From Deroplatys truncata (lineage: Eukaryota > Arthropoda > Insecta > Mantodea > Mantidae), in contig CM060983.1 in the NCBI GenBank assembly GCA_030765065.1, forward strand, positions 51,768,067 through 51,832,066: a stretch of DNA of 64,000 nucleotides, written 5' to 3'. Under the pieces are notes generated by a model. It made no database searches and was not told the DNA's origin. It was given only the letters and a program-made list of their open reading frames with translations. Positions 20,935 through 31,763 of this stretch are shown piece after piece. The position numbers and the translations under genes were made by a program. Positions within the stretch are counted from its first letter, which is position 1. Each line of letters opens with the position of its first letter.

Positions 20935-22207
20935 CGAGGACTTTCGCAGAAGTACCCGATCTAACAAAGAAAACACAAAAATGTTGGAAAAAAAACATCT
21001 TTATTTCTCTACATTCTCCTTTCAGCTCGATACACTTCTTCCAGCAATGTTCAATCGCTTCGATTCCCTGCTACCGTCGAGTTCTGCAAAATAGCCATCA
21101 ACTACAGACTCCACCTTTTCATTATTGGCAAATCTTTTACCACCAAGCCATTTCTTGAACTTTGGAAACAGAAAATAATCAGAGTGGGCTATATCTGGCG
21201 AATAGGGTGCATGAGAAAGAAATTTGAATTTTAAATGATTGATTTTGGCTATGGCGATAATGAATGTGTGAACTGGTGCATTGTCTTGATGAAACAAAAC
21301 CTGTTTTTTGCTAAATGCGGCCGTTTTTGCTTGATTTCGTTATTCACAGGCTGCAATAAGTTCGCATAATACTCACCATTGATTGCTTTTGCTTTTTGAA
21401 GATAATGAAAACTATCCCACGCGCATCCCAAAAAACTGACGCCATGACATCTGCAGATGGAACTGTCTTCGCCTTCCTTGGAGCTGATTCTCTCCTTTCA
21501 ATTCACCGTTTTGACTATTCCTTCGTCTCAGGTGAGAAGTGACGGGTCCATGCTTCACCCATGGTTATGTATCGACGCAAAAACTCGGCTTTATGACAGC
21601 GAAATATCGCCAAACACTCGACTGAAGCATCCTCACGACGCTGTTTTTGTTCCATTGTGAGTGAACGCGGCACCCATCTTGTGCACAACTTTCTCATGTA
21701 CAAATTTTCAGTCAGTATGCGATGTACAACACTTTTTGAAATGCCTACGATGTCTGCTAGCTCGCGCACTTTCAGTCGACGGTCATCCAATACCATTTTG
21801 TGGATTTTCTTCACAATTTCTGGCGTGGTCACCTCATTTGGTCGACCACTGCTATGTTCGTCTTGGCAACTCGTACGGCCTCGCTCAAACTCTGCCACCC
21901 AATATTTTACTGTTGTAAACGAAGGAGCATACTCCCCCAGAGTAGAATCTAGCTCAGCTTTAACATTACTTGGACTAAGACCTTTCAAATGAAAGTATTG
22001 TATCACATAACGATGACCAGTTTTATCCATGTTTACAAATTTGCTGAGAGCGTTCACTATTGATGGCTGGTAACAATTACTAAACAATGTAGCATTGCCA
22101 AACTTCAAACTTAAAATTTATAAGGTTGGTACTTTCTGCCAGTGTCATTTGTTTGAACAACAACCGCCATCTATACGTCAAGTCGGTTACTTCTGGGATT
22201 GCCCTCG
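20935..22207 (-). mobile_element. Mariner transposon, irritans-like, 1273 bp
   Basis: Ends are CGAGGACTTTCGCAGAAGTA at 20935 and, inverted, GGTTACTTCTGGGATTGCCC... to 22207, flanked by TA (20933-20934 and 22208-22209). Length and TIRs match the copy at 45084-46362. It encodes a defective transposase (21022-22108, minus). Confidence 0.85.
21022..22108 (-). pseudogene. Mariner transposase (D,D34D), inactive copy
   Basis: The N-terminal part from ATG 22108 (197 codons) holds two helix-turn-helix regions: RYVIQYFHLKGLSPSNVKAE, then GRPNEVTTPEIVKKIHKMVL and ELADIVGISKSVVHRIL, with the linker RWVPRSLT. The first catalytic motif reads ITMGEAW where the family has TMDETW, so the first Asp is replaced by Gly. 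Stop and frame breaks follow; a middle part (ANLLQPVNNEIKQKRPHLAK) and the C-terminal part (FHQDNAPVH, YSPDIAHSDYF, giving the second and third Asp) sit in other frames down to about 21022. Intact family members are about 345 residues. Both the lost Asp and the frameshifts make it inactive. Confidence 0.85.
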
Positions 22208-22269
22208 TATAAGACCCAAAATATCATGGAGTTTTGGGATAATCAGCAAATTCATACGTTAGTTGCAGC

Positions 22270-22277
22270 CGTAAATA

Positions 22278-22329
<52 letters not shown>

Positions 22330-22330
22330 G
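22270..22330. repeat. ATT trinucleotide microsatellite
   Basis: About 20 units of TTA/ATT. The poly-Leu ORF over it is spurious. Confidence 0.95.
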
Positions 22331-22479
22331 ATTTTTGTTACAAGAAATACATATATAACACTTAACTACTACGTAAAAATGTAAGTAACCTTTATGACTA
22401 TTCTTAAAACAATTGAATTGTGGCATTTAAATCTGCGAAATACAATTTTTGATCTGTTGAAAGTCATCACTATGATTTC

Positions 22480-22767
22480 ATTTTCTACAAAATAAAAAAT
22501 TTCGAAAAATGTTCGGTGTAAAGCCTAGTTTGGGTTGCGGGATTTTCTTGAAAACCTTCGTGTCGCATCTTTGGAAGGTACTGAACCTAAATTCCAAGTA
22601 TGGTATTTATTCAACTCTTAGCTTTTGAGTTATGCTGTTCACGACACACACACATATGGACATTTTTCTTAAAGTGCTTCTTTTTTGAATTCAGAGGGCC
22701 CCAAAACATGTACTTCCGGGAAATCTCGGAGTCGAATTTTTGGATAGAATACAATATCTTCCCTACT
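22480..22767 (+). repeat. Repeat H-A, right part, interrupted by an IS630-type element
   Basis: Plus strand from TTTTCTACAAAATAAAAAATTT through GTGTCGCATCTTTGGAAGG, CA-tract (22648-22656), to CCCTACT. The last 22 bases of the H copy, including GATAGAGAAAGTAAAA, resume at 23692-23713 after the insertion. Confidence 0.8.
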
Positions 22768-22769
22768 TA

Positions 22770-23689
22770 TACTATATTCACTCTTAGGTTGATCCGCGTC
22801 AAAACAAACCCCAAGTGACCAGTGCACCGTTATAATGTATCCTTCCGCCATTCGCACTAGAAATACTGTCACACTTTCAGACCACGTGCAGTGACTAGCA
22901 TATTCTGTTTAGGGTTAAAGATGATAATATTTATAGTTGTAACAAAACAAACGTTTGCATATATAATAATAGTTAATTCTAAAATAAATAAGTGAAAAGT
23001 AAGGTAGCAGGTATGCAATAACTCTCTGGAAGCGGGCACTGTATTAACTGTTGGCGGCTCATTTTAAAAAAGAAATTGTGCACTATTACGCGAATTGCAT
23101 TGTTCTCAAGATCACTACATTCTTGCATCGCGTATTTCATATGCTTTCTTTTTTTTCCGGGTGTAACCACTTTTCTCGTTTCAGATTTTTCTGCACAAGC
23201 ACTGTTTATACTTGTACTCGAAACACCGGTGAACTCAGAAGTTAATTTCACCATTTCTTTCGCGGAAAGTGTTGGATATTTCTCACATAACTTATAATAA
23301 AGATTCAACACTATTGTTTTTTCACCACTAGTCAATGGTTTGCGCGGCTAATGCTTTACGTAATTCGACGAAAACACAAGAGCGAATTCACTGTCCTCCA
23401 CGATACTAAACACAACTGCTCGTTTCTGGATGTAAACAATATTCTGAGCCTACCCGGCTGTCAGGTGATTGACACAAATTGCGTCATGGGACTTGTAGCT
23501 CTGTTTTACGGTATAAATCAGCGTTAAATAAAACCTTAGGTATTTGTATAGAATATTATACTATTTAAGGATAAAATCAGAGATTAACATGGGACTACTT
23601 TCCTGGGCGCATCGCTACCGTGTTGCAATATGGTGCACTGACCACTTGAAATTGTTTTGCCGCGGATCAACCTAAGAGTGAATATAGTG
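22770..23689. mobile_element. IS630/Tc1-type transposon, 920 bp, internally deleted
   Basis: Terminal inverted repeats of about 28 bp: ACTATATTCACTCTTAGGTT continuing GATCCGCG on the left, and the exact inverse at the right (23662-23688). TA duplicates flank it (22768-22769, 23690-23691). Removing it rejoins the H copy. It carries only the N-terminal part of a transposase on the minus strand (22979-23335), so it depends on a partner element. Confidence 0.85.
22979..23335 (-). pseudogene. IS630-type transposase N-terminal remnant
   Basis: ATG at 23335 opens 118 codons beginning MTSGEKTIVLNLYYKLCEKY, with LSAKEMVKLTSEFTGVSSTS (helix-turn-helix-like), a basic stretch TPGKKRKHMK and VIVHNFFFKMSRQQL. 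The order 'TSGEK-x-x-V-L/F-N-x-Y', 'L-T-S-E-x-T-G-V', 'GKKRK', 'HxFFF' recurs in the DNA-binding part of insect IS630-type transposases as I know them. The DDE/D catalytic half is absent, so the product could at most bind DNA. It sits inside matched TIRs (22770-23689). Confidence 0.6.
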
Positions 23690-23691
23690 TA

Positions 23692-23713
23692 GGTATGTGA
23701 TAGAGAAAGTAAA
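23692..23713 (+). repeat. Repeat H-A, terminal 22 bases after the nested insertion
   Basis: GGTATGTGATAGAGAAAGTA plus AAA is the H right end, directly continuing 22767 when 22768-23691 is reduced to one TA. Confidence 0.75.
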
Positions 23714-24053
23714 ACAGATGCACAAGTTTATGGAATTCAACAGCGGCGTGTCAAGCATTGCGAAAGAGAAATATAGTTCAAATGCCCGCTCTTGTTACTC
23801 GCTTCATCACACAGACTATAGCAGCAACGACGACATTGTATACACCGTATTCTGGCGAGAAATCGTCTAGATTGTGCCTCTTTGCGTACGTTTCGAGCTT
23901 GTTTTGTAAGCATAACCCGAGGCGTTTGAATTTGTAAACATGGCGACATTCGAAAACTTGGAGAGAGAGGAAACAAAAAGAGGAATAGAAGTTATTACCA
24001 CAACCAAACCGAATCCAATTTCCAGACCTAAGTTCTCTTATCTTTTAAAACGG

Positions 24054-24062
24054 TATATAAAA
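24054..24062 (+). promoter_or_regulatory. TATA box of a candidate host promoter
   Basis: TATATAAAA, 151 bases upstream of the signal-peptide ORF at 24213. A GAACATTC heat-shock-element-like palindrome (24167-24174) lies in the predicted leader. The stretch 23714-24470 is free of the window's repeats. Confidence 0.45.
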
Positions 24063-24212
24063 AAGCGAGGCACACATGCGTAGCGAACGTAGCAGAAAAC
24101 GAAATTCAGAACACATAGCTACAAGGTGGGGCGAGGAAAGCAAAAGAAATAGTCGTTTTTCTTGAAGAACATTCAGAGTGCTCTTATCCCGCCAGAAAGC
24201 TCTACGTGAAAG

Positions 24213-24353
24213 ATGGCGCGGCATGAAAAGTTCCTTACTTTATTGTATTTGTGTTGCTTTTACGCATCATTTGGAGATTCGGAGCGACCTTTACAATGGA
24301 GCTATGGGGATGGAAATGAGGTCGATGATAGCTCCCTAGTATTGCTGGCATAA
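24213..24353 (+). CDS. Short ORF or first exon encoding a signal peptide, secreted protein
   Basis: ATG at 24213 has strong context (GAAAGATGG, A at -3, G at +4). The 46-residue frame starts MARHEKFLTLLYLCCFYASF: a charged n-region (RHEK), a hydrophobic core (FLTLLYLCCFYA) and a plausible cleavage site near SFG|DSE, followed by an acidic polar stretch (QWSYGDGNEVDDSS), then TAA. This is a textbook secretory signal. It follows a TATA box by about 150 bases. It may be the first exon of a larger gene: GT dinucleotides usable as donors lie at 24321 and 24339, neither strong. The WSYGDGN segment faintly recalls the mature start of alpha-carbonic anhydrases, but that is far too little to name it. 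No second exon identified. Confidence 0.45.
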   Translation: MARHEKFLTLLYLCCFYASFGDSERPLQWSYGDGNEVDDSSLVLLA

Positions 24354-24469
24354 AGTAGGACTCGGTATCAGCTCATGCAAATATCGCGGGGAGCGCCAAA
24401 GTATATATAAACAACCACTGTGAGACTAGTCCTTGTACATTGTAGGTATAACTAGACATCGGATTTGTA

Positions 24470-24583
24470 TGCAAATTTATAAGTAGGGGAAGTATTGCAT
24501 TTCCCCAAAAAATTCGATAACGAGATTTCATCGGAAATATATGTTTTAAGGCCACCTGAATCCAAAAAAGCATTTTTGGAAGT
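24470..24583 (-). repeat. Repeat H, right-end fragment
   Basis: Minus strand: AAGTAGGGGAAGTATTGCAT, AAAATTCGATAACGAGATTT, CACCTGAATCCAAAAAAGCA. It is cut sharply at 24583, where the 80-bp satellite begins. Confidence 0.75.
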
Positions 24584-26150
24584 ATCAACTTAATGAACGC
24601 CTCATCTAGAAAGTTGCCTATTTCAGAAGGTTAGTGGCTCATTATCTAGAGACTCAGGTGTCTAGCATCTTTATGAACGCCGCATATAATAACGTGCTTG
24701 AGTAGTTGCTCAGGTGTCCCGCATCTTTATGAACACATCAAGGAAGATTCCTATTTTAATAGGTTACTACCCCGTTACCTAGAGCGGCGGAGGACATGGA
24801 ATTTTTTCGGGAGTAAAAATCCTTAGCATGCCTTCCGTCGCAAGAGAAGTAAAGCGGTAGGTTCCTGAGCAGAATTCCCGATCTTTCACGAATGGGACGC
24901 TAAGAACCATAGTAGTTAAAGAGTGTCCATAAATTAAAGAACTCAAAATAAATAAGTCACCTAGAGCTCAAATGGCCAACATCTATGAACACCTCTTCTA
25001 GATGCATATTTAAACAGGTTACTATCCCATTACCTTGAAACCTAGATGTTCATTTTCATAAACACTACACCTAGGAAGCTCTCTATTTAAATAGATTACT
25101 ACCCCATTATCTGGAGGCTCAGATGGTCAGTATCTTTACGAACACGTCGTCTAGGAAGATGCCTAATTGAATAGATTACTACGCTATTATCTGAAGGCTC
25201 AGATGGTAAACATTTTCATGAACGCCTAATCAAGAAAAATGCCTATTTCAATAGGTTACTACCCCATTATCTGGAGGATCAGATGGTCACCACCTTTGTC
25301 AACGTCCCATCTAAGAAAATGCTTATTGAATTATATTACTTAAACCATTGTCTGGAGGTTTAGAAATCCGGGATTTTTCTGAACACCTCACCTAGGGAGA
25401 TGTCTTTTTGAATATGCAACTTCCCCATTATCTGGAGGCTCAGATGGTCAGCATCTTTATGAACGCTGCATCTAGAAGGATGCCTAATTGAACATCTTAT
25501 TATACACTTATCTTATCGGAAAATGCCTATTTAAGCAGGTTACAACCGCACTATCTGGAGCCTAAAATTCCCAACATCTTTATGAACATTTCAGTTAGAA
25601 AGATGTATACGCTGAATTTCCCATTATTTCATCATCCGGAGGATCAGAACACCACGAGGTTAATCAACGCCTCATCTAGGAAGATGCCTATCCTGAATAT
25701 GTCACTATTTCGTCAACCGGAAGATCAGATTATCACTAACTTACTGAACGCCTCAAAGCTAGAAAGATATCTATCCTGAATAGATCAGTATTTCAGCATT
25801 TCATCATTAATTTAATGAACATTTCAACTAGAAAGTTGCCTGTTCTGAATAGGTCACAATGTCACCATCCAGAAAATCAAATCATCACTAATTTAATGAA
25901 TAACTCAATTATAAATCTGTCTAACCTGGATAAGTCATTATTTCATTATTCAAAGGATAACATCATCACTAACGTAATGAAGCCACAGCTAGAAAGAGGT
26001 CTATGCTGAGGTCACTGCTTCATCATCCAGAAGATCAGATGTTCACTAACTTAATAAACTCCCCATATAGGAAGATACCTATCCTGAATAGGTCACTATT
26101 TCATCATCCAGAGGACCTGGTCGCCTCTGTCTTAATGAACATCTCTCAGA
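24584..26150. repeat. Satellite array, about 80-bp unit, two variant blocks
   Basis: About 17-18 degenerate units. Block 1 (to about 25600) has ATGAACGCCTCATCTAGGAA, GATGCCTATTTGAATAGGTT and ACTACCCCATTATCTGGAGG; the anchor (A)TAGATTACT recurs at 25091, 25171, 25251, 25331, 25411 and 25491, exactly 80 bp apart. Block 2 (25600-26150) replaces the second half with CACTATTTCATCATCCGGAA. ORFs with repeated HHPEDQ-like peptides (25582-26140) follow from units near 81 bp and are in different frames, so I do not call a protein. Confidence 0.9.
24785..24958 (+). repeat. SINE family F, 5'-truncated, with 8-bp target duplication
   Basis: Body AATTTTTTCGGGAGTAAAAA, TTAGCATGCCTTCCG, GTTAAAGAGTGTCCATAAAT and an AAAATAAATAAG tail. 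ACCTAGAG flanks both sides (24777-24784, 24959-24966), and the sequence around it is the 80-bp satellite. The tRNA-like head is missing. Confidence 0.8.
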
Positions 26151-27500
26151 GAGTGCTACTCCTGGCTGTGTATAAAGAACCGACTGAGGAGATGTTAACT
26201 ACAACAACTGTCACTAGAGATCAAGTCGAGAAGAGAGAGGAAATACTGCACCCCCGGGGCACTTGTCGTAATAACCCCCGCTCTCTCAACCCCTTTACGT
26301 GTTGGGGTTGTTTGGTATGCAACGCCCTCTCAAGTGCTGCTGCTACACGCGTTTGTCGCTACTGCTGTTTGCATACTGGCACCGATTTCTACAATTGTTC
26401 GTGCTGAAAACAAATGGAACGACGCGTGTTGAGAAGGGATGCAGAGGGGAGGTTTTCAATAATTTCAGGACCTTCACAGTGTACACTAGCACTCCAAGTG
26501 AATTGTCGATCAACAGTAATATATCACGCTCAGCGAAGCGCGATTGATCCCCTTGGATTTGGTGCCTATCGGTGAAATCTTTCTCATCTTCCCATCGTGC
26601 TGAAGCTCTGAAGTCTGCAGTGGAAAAACCACTAAACAATAAATGCATGCTTTCATTCACATAATTATGGCCAGTTCACGATGCACAATTCCAAATGAAT
26701 GTTCAACTCCTGTGAACTAGCCACTCGTTTTTGATGAACTGACAGTTGAAATACTTCTCAGTTCTCACGCTTCATATGGGCCGAAAGTACTACAATTATT
26801 TATGTTATGTGGAAATGGTATGCTTCTGGACTGAAATATATTTTATTATCGTAAAAACAGACCATAAAAGTATAAATATATGTACATCTGTTAACGTTTA
26901 TAATTACATATTTGTAAACTTTTAATGTGTTCAAAGAAAAAGATCGCAGATCATGAAACCAGAAGCAGTTTTCATTCTTACAATACAAGGTATAATATTA
27001 ATATTCATAAACCATTTTCTGGCTAGTAAAATACACCATAGTCATGCTTTAATTTACTTAATGTGGGTATATAATATGCTTAGTGATGGAATAAGAAACT
27101 TACACGTAAGACCGTAAGTATAAGATTTCGTTTAGCTTAAGGTTGAAACACCTCCCGTTTTTAAGAATTGGTTCGACATACCACTTGTAAGGTATGCATA
27201 GAGACGATGATGATAATGATGAAAACAATAACAATAAATACCGTCTCTGTGTGTTTTTGTCTTACTCTTTCATTCAAGAATAGTCGAACCGACTTGATGA
27301 AATTGCTGTACAGGGTAATTTATAAACAACTGACACGTTTCTTTCATTAAGTATTCTGTTCGAAATTCACCCAATGCCCAAATTTTAGCACCAAATTAAG
27401 CAGAATGTTCTGGAGTTTTGAGTGCCTGTCACTAGATTCGTAGATGTTTTCATGTTTTATTCGTAATTGTTGTTTTATTGCTGGAGCTGTTTTTCAGATT
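26151..27500. other. No recognised gene
   Basis: GC-richer to 26640, then AT-rich. ORFs at 26003-26407, 26299-26547 and 26343-26660 overlap in different frames, with no recognisable domain. Nothing supportable. Confidence 0.35.
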
Positions 27501-27520
27501 TTGTTCTAGTTACGTGAAAA

Positions 27521-28532
27521 TGGAGCACACATAAAATGAACGACTCTTCCTTGTAAAACCATATTGGATTACGAATTCAATTACAGCTACTCAAAGGGCA
27601 TACCAGAGAGAATTAGGTGTTCGGAGTCCTTCCCAAAAAACACAGTACTGGGACTGGTAAACAAATTGAAAACAACTGGATCTCTGGTGAGTGAAAAAGG
27701 CAAAACTCGTTCATCTAGGCTTCCCACTGTTGTTGTAGACGTAAGAGCATGACTGGTTCAGTTACCCAAAAAATCATTAAGACGTTTGCCGAAGGAAACA
27801 GGGTACAGGTACTCAATGTGTCAGAAATCTGTGAAAAGTACAGGCCTAAAGCCGTATAGGATTACGGTTGTCCATCAGTTACAGGAACCAGATAAGGATA
27901 GACGACTGAATTATTATCGTTGGTTTTAGGCGTTCATTGTGCAAAATCCTGCCATATTGTCCATCACATGGTTCATAGATGAAGCATGGTTCCATTTATC
28001 CGGCTATGTGAACTCAAATAACTCACGCTATTGGGCCAGTGAAAATCCACATGTTATTCATGAAGCACCTATCCACCCGGTTAAAATCGGAGTTTGGTGC
28101 GCAATATCCGCACAGAGAATAATGGGACCAATTTTACTTTAAACGATGTGAACACTGCAGAGTATCGACGGATTTTCATGGAGTTTGCTGACGATGTAGA
28201 GCTGAGTCAAGGATATTTTCAGCAGGACGGCGCTACATGCCATACATCAAATGAATCCATGGCGCTAATTGCAAGTTTCTTTAACGACCGAATAATTTCC
28301 AAGAACCTGTGGCCACCGAGATATCCAGATTTGTTATCGCCGGACTTCTTTCTATGAGGTTACTTAAAAGACAGGGTTTATGCCACACGTCCCCAGACAT
28401 TGGACGATCTGAAGCACAACATTGCACAGGAGATTCAACAACAGAGTCCTCCAACGAGTGGCCAGTAACATGGAACGATGTGTTGAGTTGTGCCTTATGT
28501 ACGATGGAGGACATTTTGAACATTTGCTATAG
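27521..28532 (+). pseudogene. IS630/Tc1-type transposase with N-terminal HTH, several lesions
   Basis: The start region at 27521 reads MEHT*NERLFLVKPYW; then in another frame KNTVLGLVNKLKTTGSLVSE (helix-turn-helix), PKKSLRRLPKETGYRYS and KPYRITVVHQLQEPDKDRRL. The catalytic part is WFIDEAWFHLSGYVNSNNSR (first Asp), HPVKIGVWCAIS, GYFQQDGATCHTSNESM (second Asp) and NLWPPRYPDLLSPDFFL (third Asp about 38 residues after the second). TGA replaces the Trp normally after PDFFL; reading through gives GYLKDRVYATRPQTLDDL. A last frame change leads to VASNMERCVELCLMYDGG, HFEHLL and TAG at 28532. All three Asp survive, but at least three stops and several frameshifts make it inactive. I could not define TIRs. 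Confidence 0.8.
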
Positions 28533-28629
28533 AGGTGAATAATCTCCCAAAATTCCTCTACATTACAGGTGCCGGAATTTCATCCCGCAGGAGTTCTTTC
28601 ACATTATATTAGATCCACTGACATGAGGT

Positions 28630-28735
28630 TGTCCCTTTTAGGTGCATTTAAAAAAAATCATCGATCTGGGCAGGGTTCGAATCCCGAATTTGGGATCAGA
28701 AAACCAGCGCCTAACCAACTAAGTAGGGTTTAATG
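28630..28735 (-). repeat. tRNA-like SINE head fragment
   Basis: Minus strand: CTTAGTTGGTTAGGCGCTGG (A box), then GGGATTCGAACCCTGCCCAG (B box with one change). The plus strand also reads GGTTCGAATCC because the box is nearly palindromic. An A-run in the other direction (28651-28658 plus) marks the remaining body. It is not a functional tRNA: no closing stem. Confidence 0.5.
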
Positions 28736-28739
28736 AAGA

Positions 28740-29378
28740 TAAGCCTTTTGCAGAAATAAGTACATTACAAATTTCGTTAGGATGCACAGAGAAGAGCGTG
28801 AAGAGTGATAAGCAAATGTTTAAGAACCAGACGCTATATGCTGGCCTTAAAATTCCATACTCTTTCCATGCAATCGCGAGAATATCGACAGGACTTATAA
28901 GAATGACGAAGTATTGAATAAATCGAACCATTAATAACGGATATCTCGGAAATGGCTGATGCCACAAAAGGGTTATTTGAAATAAATTGTGTGTTTTAAA
29001 GAGATCTACATTTTTTGTGTCGTACGTTTTCGTCTATCGCTTAACGTTTACCAGTTATACAAGAGAATGCAAAATCCCTTCCGAATGAAGAGGGCTTTAC
29101 AGGCTATTCCCACATAATTCAAGATAAAACTTTTACTTGTCATCTAAAGATCTTTAATATATAGCATTTTAATTAAAATCATTAAGCTATTTTTTAGAGA
29201 ATCAAATCTCCAAAAAATGTTCCATATAAAGATGGAGTGGGGGATTTTCTTGAAAACCTTCGCGAGACCTCTTTGAAAGGTGCCAAAATTAAAATGCTAA
29301 GTGTGGTATTTATTCTACATTTCGTTTTTTGAGTTATGCTGTTCACAAACACAAACACGAGATCCTTTTTCTAAAAAG
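28740..29378 (+). repeat. Repeat H-B, left part, interrupted by LTR-like element D
   Basis: Plus strand with ATAAGCAAATGTTTAAGAAC, TCCATGCAATCGCGAGAA, ACGGATATCTCGGAAATGGC and so on, up to CACGAGATCCTTTTTCTAAA. It resumes at 30265 after the D element. Confidence 0.75.
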
Positions 29379-30264
29379 TGATGTAGATGTGCCCCACGTA
29401 TGGGTGCCAACTTGGAGATGATTGTTTGTTACGTAATATGCTGCTACGTATGTAAAGCCGATTTGAAGATGTATTTTTGTTGTTACACTCCAAATTTAAA
29501 AAATATTAACTTTTTTATTAAACTGCTTCTATAGATAGTATTTATGTTTATATTTGCCTCGGCTGCGTCAGTCTTACTTTAGAGACACATTTCTCTTAAT
29601 CAGGATGCGGTGCAACAAGAATGTAGGCTTACACATATTTTAAGTTCTAATTCACTTCTTTTTATTAATGCTTGACACAAATTAAATAGCACTGCACCGA
29701 TGTTAAGAGCTGCGAGATTCTTTAATTTAATACTTGCACTTTGCTAACGCGTATACATAATTTTCGTTTCACACGAATACGTAATATTTCTCTAGGGAAC
29801 GCATCTTCCATCCGGTTGCTATCAAGGTCTACAGGCAATTTAACATATTTCAAGCGTCCAAACCAGTAAACTTCTGTATTTCAAGTCTATGATTGGTTTA
29901 TCCTAGTCCAATAGAATACCTGCATTTAATTAAAGCTTTTTCTGGCTGTTGATTGGCTATTTTTAAACTGTCATGACTAGTAGCATTTAAATTCTCAAAC
30001 TCATTATTGCCTCAAGGTTACCTCACTGTTACCTCATTGTTAGCAACGTTAAACTTATTATTTTCACAGCTCTTACATTATTAAATTACATGATGCACGC
30101 ACATAACATTATTAAACATGTTTACAATAATATAAGCGTATGCAATGACTGTTACATATATTTTACAAATTATTACATACATATTGCTTCAAGGTGGGCT
30201 GTTATTGAAATTACATATTATATAATTTAATTGAAATTATTCAAGTGTTAAAAATACTGCCTCA
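29379..30264 (-). mobile_element. LTR-like element D, copy 2 (886 bp) with AAAG duplication
   Basis: Minus orientation TGAGGCAGTATTTTTAACAC ... CATCTACATCA, with AAAG on both sides (29375-29378, 30265-30268) inside one H-B copy. Near its 3' end it reads GTTGGCACCCATACGTGGGG, a motif present twice in the 33154 copy. CCAATCAT on the minus strand marks the CAAT-like site. Confidence 0.75.
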
Positions 30265-30380
30265 AAAGCTCTTTTTTATTCTAGGGGCTACAATACATAT
30301 ATTTCTAGTGAAATATCGGTATTGAAATTTTTGCGTGGAATGTCACACCTTCTCTGCCTGCTATGTATGTACATGTTTCA
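30265..30380 (+). repeat. Repeat H-B, right end after LTR insertion
   Basis: AAAGCTCTTTTTTATTCTAG, CTACAATACATATATTTCTA, AATATCGGTATTGAAATTTT: direct continuation of 28740-29378. Confidence 0.75.
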
Positions 30381-31025
30381 GGGAACTTCTGATATTTATC
30401 AAAATTTGACAGCTTGAATATTTAATAAGTTACATCAATTTTCGAGTATTTAACCAGTTTTTGCAAGAAACTGTGTGGTTCCGATCGCATTGCAAGCATC
30501 TGGAATAGGTGCATATTTGCCAGAGCGTTTACTTAAGTTGTGATTGTTATTAACACCCCAGAAAAAGTAGTTTTATTAGTGCTTTTGAAAGCATCACATC
30601 ATCATGTATTGCACAAGAAGGACAGGAAATAGAAGAAGTAGGAGAGTCAGTAAAGATTGTCTGCATTTAATGCGATAATGTGAACGAAGCTGCGGGTTCT
30701 GGTCCAAACTAATACAATTATTGAACGAGTCGAGTAGTTTTATTCAGACTTCACGATGTTAACGACAGTAAAACATTATATTTAACTAACTGTGATAGAA
30801 TTTGTAGAAAAAATAAGAAAAACACTGAAAAGCAACTTCAGAAAGATGCAAATGCAATTTTGTTTAACTACAGCGAGTTCTGTGCATTCGTACACAGACA
30901 ATTCCTGCGGCTTAGCACAGACTTGGGACTGAGAAACCTTCATATAGGCTGGTGTGGTTTAACATTTTATCTTTGTTCATTGCTTAAAATTACAACAGTG
31001 TCAATTTTAAATTTCTTTAATGTCT
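30381..31025. other. No recognised feature
   Basis: AT-rich. No supported ORF (30860-31057 is weak and runs into a repeat), repeat or RNA. Confidence 0.4.
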
Positions 31026-31029
31026 TCTT

Positions 31030-31763
31030 CTTTTTACCTTTTCTGCCACGTACATGATAGCTAGAGAAGATATCGCTTTCCACCCTAAAGCTCGATACCC
31101 AGATTTTACCGTAAATACATGTTTTAAGGCCCCATGAATAGAAAAAGAAGCATGGCTGTATGGCTGTATGTGTGTCCCGGCGTGTGTCTGAGAGGAGCAC
31201 AACTCAAAAACGAAAAGTCGGATAAATACCAAAATTAGTATTCGAGTACAGTATCTTTCAAGGATAGGATACAAAATTTTTCAAGAAAATCCCCCCCCCA
31301 TCCCAGCTATTCTTTACCTGGAACATTTTGCGAATTTTTTTATTTTTTTCAAAAATGTTTCTAAGGATTTTAATTAAAATACCACACACAAAAGATATTC
31401 ACATGACAAATAAGATTTATAGCCCGAGAGGCCTGCTTCATTCGGAAGGAAATTTATTTAATCTTGCATAACTTGTAAACATAAAGCAATACACGAAAGG
31501 GTACTGCACAAAAAGTGTGTATCTGTTTAAAATGCACAATTTATTTCAAATAACTTTTTGTGGCATAAGCCATTTCCGAGATATCTGTTATTAAAGGTTC
31601 GAATTGTTCATTCTAAGTCCTGTCGATTTTCAGTTGTTTCTTGCGATTGCATGAAAAGAGTATGCGTCCAGTTCTTAAACACATGACTGTTGTTTTTCCT
31701 TTGTATCGATAACAAAATGTATAATGTAACTATTTCTGCAAAGGTTTCAATTAAAATAATGTA
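31030..31763 (-). repeat. Repeat H-B, right part, host of a mariner and an LTR-like element
   Basis: Minus strand from the weak right end near 31030 (ACCTTTTCTGCCACGTACAT), GT-tract 31161-31170, body, to GGTTTCAATTAAAATAATG. It continues at 33086-33153 and again at 34100-34130. Confidence 0.8.

Noticed and set aside
25582..26140. Possible repeat protein with HHPEDQ motifs
   Set aside because: The underlying DNA is the 80-bp satellite; the three ORFs are in different frames and the unit length is not consistently a multiple of three.
24584..26150. CRISPR-like array
   Set aside because: The whole unit repeats without unique spacers, in a eukaryotic context.
28660..28735. tRNA gene
   Set aside because: A and B box-like sequences exist, but no acceptor stem closes and an A-rich SINE-like body is attached.
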